Assembly (NCBI GenBank): GCA_030490835.1
Contig: CM059973.1
Location: forward strand, 88,247,641-88,311,640
Length of the DNA stretch: 64,000 nucleotides
Origin: Annona cherimola
Lineage: Eukaryota; Streptophyta; Magnoliopsida; Magnoliales; Annonaceae
Direction: 5' to 3'
Part shown: positions 58,318-64,000 of the stretch, piece after piece
Layout of the letters: each line of letters opens with the position of its first letter
Position numbering within the stretch: the stretch's first letter is position 1
Made by a program: the position numbers and the translations under genes
Notes under the pieces: generated by a model
The model's database searches: none
Told to the model about the DNA's origin: nothing
Seen by the model: only the letters and a program-made list of their open reading frames with translations

Positions 58318-58785
58318 GGGGTGGGGGGCGCTTGGGGATAAAATTTTTAATATAAAATTTTTCACTATTTATAATTATTATATTTTTTAATTATTTATTT
58401 TTTTAAGACTGACATATTTTTAAATTATTTATACAAAATTACTTGTATATTTAATTTATATATTTTATTTTTATTCTATTTACTTTTTATCATTGCTTTT
58501 ATTATTTCACATTGCTTTCTCACATTTCAAAAACTTTTACATTAAAATTTTTATCACTTTCCAAATGCACTCAAAATTTAAAAATAAAAAATATATATAA
58601 TATAATAAAGATAATGACAAAAAGTATAGAAAATAATATTAAAATAAATGGATTAGTTTTGTTACTGATCTTGAAAAAATAATTGAAAAGTATAGTAATT
58701 ATGTAGGAAAATATGAATAAATAATTAAAAAAATAAAGTAGATATAGATAGTGAAAAATTGTATGCTAAAACAAACACACACTTA
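58318..58785. mobile_element. Inverted pair of family A MITE copies
   Basis: 58318-58575 is in minus orientation (TTATTTTTATTCTATTTACT, ending CAAATGCACTC). 58590-58785 is in plus orientation (ATAATGACAAAAAGTATAGA...AAACAAACACACAC). They sit back to back and are largely complementary. Confidence 0.6.
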
Positions 58786-59187
58786 AAACAGTGGAGGTAA
58801 ATGTGCTCGTGCTTCTTAATTTTTATACAAATTATATTTATGACTACATTTTAAATTTTATTAAAAAAATTTTTATAAATTATTTAACTATCTGCAAATA
58901 TGCTTATAACAAATATCAATTTTTATTTAAAAAATTTTCTCTTATACCTACAATATTTATTCCGAATTTCTAGTATACTCGCAATGTTTTAAAAATTCAC
59001 ATTATACTCGTAACATTTTATCATAAATTTATGTCATAAATATGAAGTTAAAACAATGGCTAACTATCATATAAAAAGGACGATTGTGCTTATTTAAATT
59101 TTTTACAGTAGGAACAATTTAACCCTATTATGTTTTTTGAATCATTCATATTACAAATTAATGATTTGTTAATATTGATCAAGTCAA

Positions 59188-59481
59188 TGATATGTTTGGA
59201 AAGTAATAAAACTTTTTCGACTAAAAAAATTTTAGTGTAAAAATTATTGAAATGCAAGAAAAATGATGTAACATAATATGGACAATAGTGATAAGTAGAT
59301 AGAATAAATTAAAAATAAATTGGCCAGTTGTATATATAGTTCCGTATAAAATATTGAAAAGTAAAGTAGTTATATAAGAATATGTGAATAATTGATAAAA
59401 ATACTATAGTCGGAGAGAGTGAAATTTTTTAAATAAAAATATTTTAATTTGAAATATTTTATAGTTAGACAAACACACTCA
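59188..59481. mobile_element. MITE family A nested in family H
   Basis: It begins ATGTTTGGAAAGTAATAAAA, contains AAAAATAAATTGGCCAGTTG, and ends ACAAACACACTC. Confidence 0.6.
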
Positions 59482-59532
59482 AAGGTTGAATGATTTTAAT
59501 TAATAAATTATGAACTGGCAAAATTATTTTTC

Positions 59533-59700
59533 AATGAGGTAATTAATTGTTGTCTTAACTGCATGAGTATGACAAAAATTTCAATGATGTAGTTAATCAT
59601 TATTTTAACTATATGAACATAATGGGAATTTAGGGTGTTTCTTTTAATGAGGTAGTTAATCATTATTTTGACTATATGAACATTATTATAATTTACAGTG
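59533..59700. repeat. Three degenerate direct repeats
   Basis: CAATGAGGTAATTAATTG, CAATGATGTAGTTAATCATT and TAATGAGGTAGTTAATCATT start near 59533, 59581 and 59646. Each is followed by a TTTTAACTATATGAACAT-like segment. Confidence 0.65.
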
Positions 59701-60794
59701 AAATGTTACGAGTATATTTTTTTTAAATGTTATGGGTATAATAAGAATTATAGGCAAATATTGTGTGTATAAAAAAATTTCCCTTTATTTAAAAAAATCG
59801 GATTCTTTTTATAGATCCAAACTGTCTATTGTATTTATCGTTGAGAATTTAGCTATTATTCTAAAAATTATATTGATTTGAAATCTTAATATACCTAATG
59901 AATAAAAATTTAATTTGATTTTTGCTTTCCAAGTTATCCCATCAATGTGATTTTTAATATATTTCCTAAGTTCACATTAATAAACACGATGAATGATTTG
60001 TATTTATCGAAAATTTAACGTTCTATTTTTCAGAACAGGTTTATACTTGTCATAGCCAAAATTAATTTAAAAATCATTAATATATTTACAATAAATTTTA
60101 AGACATGTGCATAAATACAATTTATTTAAAAATCACAGCTATACGTGCAAATATCTCTTTTTTAAGAAATTTTCCCATCATTACATGAGTCCGAGCATGT
60201 TCCATATATGCAATTTTACCATTTATCGATTTCACTCAGTGTTTTTAAATAATTCAAAACACTAGACAAAATTAATAAATGATAAAACTATATATAATAA
60301 AGTATACAATTGGGCCCACACGACGATGTAAAATATTATAAAATTTTTAAAGTGAAACAGGACACCAGGTACCGATAAAAACAAGCTAAACATATAGTAG
60401 CATTTTCCAATGCAAAAGCTTCCATATACCTTTAATGCAACATGTCGTTTTTTATTTTTAAAAGATAACTAAATAAACTGGAAATTTTATCAAATCCTAT
60501 AGAAAATTCAGGTAAAACTTATATTTATAAGAAAATTAAAACATAATAAAAATATTTTTGAACTATTGTTATGATATTATAGTGAACTGCCCACCATATC
60601 TGAACTCATGACAGCTCAAAGACATATTTTTTCTAGTTTTTTAAATTTATTAATCTAATATATTTAATCTAAGTTGGAAATAACTAAAATACTCATGTAA
60701 TAAAAAATTTAAAGAATATGTATACATCTAATTTGATTTATAAATTAAATATATTTGGATTAATGTGTTTATAAAAAATATGACTTTTCCCATA

Positions 60795-61196
60795 TATATT
60801 CATTACAATTGGCCCCAATCTCAAATATACTTATAATATTTTTAAAATCCTAAATATGTTTATTATATTTGTATTTAATCTAAGAAATGCACATTTTGTA
60901 TAAAATCATTAGTTATATTTTTATAAAATACTCAAAATACCTTGTTGTAAAATAATAAATGATGAAATGAAGTTGGAGCTATCTAAATTTAGAACTTTGT
61001 GCAATTAGGCATCAATGAGTTATAACATTCCAATTTTTTTTAAATTTCATTGTAAATTTTTCAAGGGTATATTAATAAATTTACATATTCACTAACGATA
61101 GTGTTTTTGAGATTAAAAGCAAATGTAATAGGCATATTTGAAAATTTGAAAATATTTGGTATATGTAAGATTAATGTTAAACTTAATAAGTGTATT
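60795..61196. mobile_element. MITE family I, copy 1
   Basis: The left TATATTCATTACAATT...AATCTCAAATATACTT and the right ...AAAAGCAAATGTAATAGGCATATTTGA...TTAATAAGTGTATTTATG parts are inverted. AT-rich and non-coding. Confidence 0.45.
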
Positions 61197-61439
61197 TATG
61201 GAGGGGGGTGGGGAGGGGTTGGGGAATGGCTGGCTACAAGAATCGTCCCTTCACTGTACTGTTGGTGTAAATAGATTTATTTGATTTTTATATCTGAGCC
61301 GTTATCTTTTAGGCCATGCCATGAGGGCAGCCATGCGTCCCGCCGAGAAACATATTTTTTATTTTTTTACGGAAATGAATTTATGTTTAAAAATAAAAAT
61401 ATTTAAAAATATCAAAATATAGTAAAATTTGGTTTATAG

Positions 61440-61930
61440 ATTGAGGGTTAATTTTAAATATATCTACTATATTTGCTTTTAATTACAAATAGACCTCATA
61501 AGTTTGAAAACTTTCACATATACCCCGCTAAGTATGAATGAAATTTCAAATATATCCATTACGTCAAGTATAATTAAAAATCGCTCTTATCCATCATATA
61601 AAATATCTAAAATGTCTTTTATTATTTAATAATAATAGTCATTCAACTATGATAGAAGTTAAACAATATAATGGAAATACATCTAATGTGAAAAGAAAAG
61701 CTAGACAGAATGAGTTTTAATGGTCTGAATATTGCACGAATCACAATAAACGTTAGATTAATCAAAGGTATTTTGGGATTTTAAAAATATTAAACATTTA
61801 TAATTGTTATAATGGTTATATATAAAATTTTACTCATACTTAGTGAGTATATGTGAAAGTTTTCGAATTTAATTAGTATATTTGTAATTAAGAGCAAATG
61901 TAGTGAGTATATTTAAAATTAATCTTAATT
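61440..61930. mobile_element. MITE family I, copy 2
   Basis: The left TTAATTTTAAATATATCTAC...ACTTTCACATATACC and the right GAGTATATGTGAAAGTTTTC...GAGTATATTTAAAATTAA arms are clearly inverted over about 100 bases. Confidence 0.65.
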
Positions 61931-64000
61931 CAATACACATAACTTCACATGTATATGGAAAAAAAACTGAAACAAATTTTAAAAAATGTTTTTGCGCCAA
62001 TACCGGCGGTAAATGATCATTGGGCTTTTTATGTTGCCTGCAATTTTACATTTTAAAAAGGTCTAGTATACACAGCAATTCAAACAAATAATAAATTTAG
62101 GATTATGATTAATTAAACCGTGTTAAATAAAATTGATTTAATTTAATTTCATCAATTCTCCGACGAAAAGATTCTACAAATTGAATTCGGCAAGACAAGT
62201 CCTATTGAATTGTTACTCTTTCTCGTTATTTGTCTAGCCGGATCATCAGCGCCATTCTTTAATCATTATCAAGAGGTGGTTACGATCTGTTTGACCGAGG
62301 ACATGTTTGTTACTGTGTCCATTCGTGGTGGGTTGTTAGGGACTTAGGGCCCTTCATTTTAATTAAGCGACGTCTCGTTGCTTGCTTATTCGGCAGGATT
62401 TGGTGCCTGTGAATCCAGTTGTATTGACCCGCGTTGGACGCTGTCGCATGCGATGCGTCACTCGCAGGATGGCATTGCAGTTTGCTGAATCGAGCTGTGT
62501 TAACCGATCCGGTTAGATAGATTAGAATCTAATCATAATCTTAATTTATTTAAAATATTTTAATTTTAATTTATTTAACTTATTTACAATTCATTTTAAT
62601 AAACGGTTGTTAACTAGTTAATAAAAAACAACCTAAAGGTCTAAACTTCTATAGACGATGATATCCCTAAAAAAGGCAAGAGTTTATTTTTGGTCAAGGA
62701 AAAATAGTAATAAGACAACAACGGGTAAATGAAATTAGAGACACGGTGGGAAAATAAAAAATAAGTAGCAGGAAGAAGACTTAATTGAAGAAATAATAAA
62801 GTAGTTTACATTTATATATATATATAACTTTAATAGGTTAAACAAGCTAAATGGTTTGAACAAGTTAAATTGGTTGAATAGTTTAAACGAGTTAAATGAG
62901 TTGAATGGGTTATAAAATCTCAACTCTAATATGTTTATTTAATTAAATAGTTGAAAGGATTAAAGATCATAACACGTTTATTTAAAAATTTTAATCCAAA
63001 TTTATTTATAAATAAATTTGATACACATGTAAATAACCATTAAACCCAGACTAAATTACAAAAAATATCACTCATTTTTAAAAATAAAAAATAAATATTT
63101 GAAATACTCTAAAAATGGTAAAAATTTATACACATATTAAATACATCTATATTAACAATCTTATAAAGAAATTTTCAACAAAAAATAAATAAATAATAAG
63201 TGTATACATCTAGAGCATTGAGAGCTTGGGAGCATACGACCAATTCCCGACTGAATCCCGGTCCAGCTCGCGCGTGGGGGCTTACGGGCTGGCGAATCGT
63301 TTCGTGGGATTGAAGGCCTATATATGCGTGGCCGGCACGAGATCAAGGGCGGTTGGCAAGACAGCTGAAATGATGCTATCGTGGAAAATGAAATTCCATC
63401 AATGTCTCCATAATAACTGCTTCGGATCTCACTGCATTCGATCGTTGATGACTTAATGGGCACTTGTGATCCACACAGATTGCGCTTGTGGGTAGCTGCA
63501 TCCACACTTTCCTCGTTCATCGAACCGATGCTCCTGATGAATGATCTTCTTCAGATCTTGAGACACGTGCCCCTAGAAAATTATCACAGCAGGTCCGGTA
63601 TGTTCCGATCCGTAATGGCCAATGCTGGCTGGGTGGGAAGATTATGGGACATTGCATGTGATCGTCTCGTTGACTCGCTGACTCCTACATTTTTTGAATG
63701 AAGTACTTTTTTTTTTTTGTTTACTCACTCTCTTTTTTAAGGTTTCATTTGGGAACGCGTAAAACGTTTGAGAAAAAAAGTTTTCTTGTAAAAATATTTA
63801 AAATGGGAAGAAATGATGTAAAATGAGATAGGTAAAACTTCGTTTATATATTAAATAAAATAAATAAGTGTACCGAGAAAAAATTTAAAAATTTAAATAA
63901 TTTTTTATAACAGGATCATTCATCTTTATCTTCTTATATCATTTTTTAAGATTATAATTTATGTATTCAATAATTCCTGACATTGTTATATTTTATCTAT
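61931..64000. other. Intergenic, with GC-richer patches and no supported gene
   Basis: 62250-62520 and 63200-63700 are GC-richer. An 81-codon frame at 63456-63701 plus and a 119-codon frame at 63161-63520 minus overlap and neither is recognised. About 63745-63830 resembles a family A left end (GGGAACGCGTAAAACGTTTG). Nothing else is seen. Confidence 0.4.

Larger units (their letters stand above)
58927..59784. mobile_element. MITE family H, copy 2, interrupted
   Basis: The left arm CTTATACCTACAATATTTATTCCG and the right arm GGCAAATATTGTGTGTATAA are inverted. A family A element (59188-59481) and a triplicated segment (59533-59700) lie inside, which explains the larger size relative to 6823-7278. 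Confidence 0.55.

Noticed and set aside
63161..63701. Overlapping frames of 119 and 81 codons near the right edge
   Set aside because: Neither translation resembles a known family, and there is no splice partner. Left as an unassigned GC-richer patch.

Overview
This window is a piece of a flowering-plant nuclear chromosome. The evidence is intron-rich genes with GT-AG splice sites, a plant-type CDC48 AAA+ ATPase, a PLS-class pentatricopeptide (PPR) protein, a neprosin-domain protein and a BC10-like GT14 glycosyltransferase, all set in very AT-rich intergenic DNA full of short non-autonomous transposons. The species cannot be proved from the sequence. The long AT-rich introns argue against a grass, and an early-diverging or magnoliid lineage is only my guess.

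Layout. (1) 1-3045, minus strand: 5' two-thirds of a neprosin-family (DUF239) gene; its remaining exons are not seen and probably lie left of position 1. (2) 3046-26500: about 23 kb without a recognisable gene, made of MITEs, a tRNA-derived SINE, a 400-bp tandem repeat, fold-back elements and one larger element with long inverted arms. (3) 26634-35328, minus: a complete CDC48/p97 gene in nine exons, about 818 aa. (4) 35600-39990: diverged 691-bp tandem repeats and more MITEs. (5) 40051-42243, plus: an apparently single-exon PLS-E+ PPR gene with a problematic 5' end directly abutting a MITE. (6) 42464-47480: nested MITEs, a SINE and fold-back elements. (7) 47483-57664, minus: a GT14 (core-2/I-branching, DUF266/BC10-like) gene in ten exons, with a SINE in intron 1. 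(8) 57665-64000: 5' leader of that gene, then repeats and no recognisable gene.

The four genes are unrelated in function: secreted peptidase-like protein, cytosolic/ER/nuclear protein-unfolding ATPase, organelle RNA-editing factor, Golgi glycosyltransferase. There is no operon-like or cluster logic. I found no evidence of an undescribed multi-gene system. The most informative observations are about gene/transposon interaction: a MITE ending a few bases before the PPR reading frame, which lacks an in-frame ATG; paired inverted MITE copies that could give hairpin RNA; a long-inverted-repeat element whose arms are themselves duplicated; a SINE with target-site duplication in an intron; and a G22 tract in the CDC48 3' UTR.

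Exon boundaries were derived by hand from splice consensus, reading-frame phase and remembered family sequence. No alignment or database search was run.
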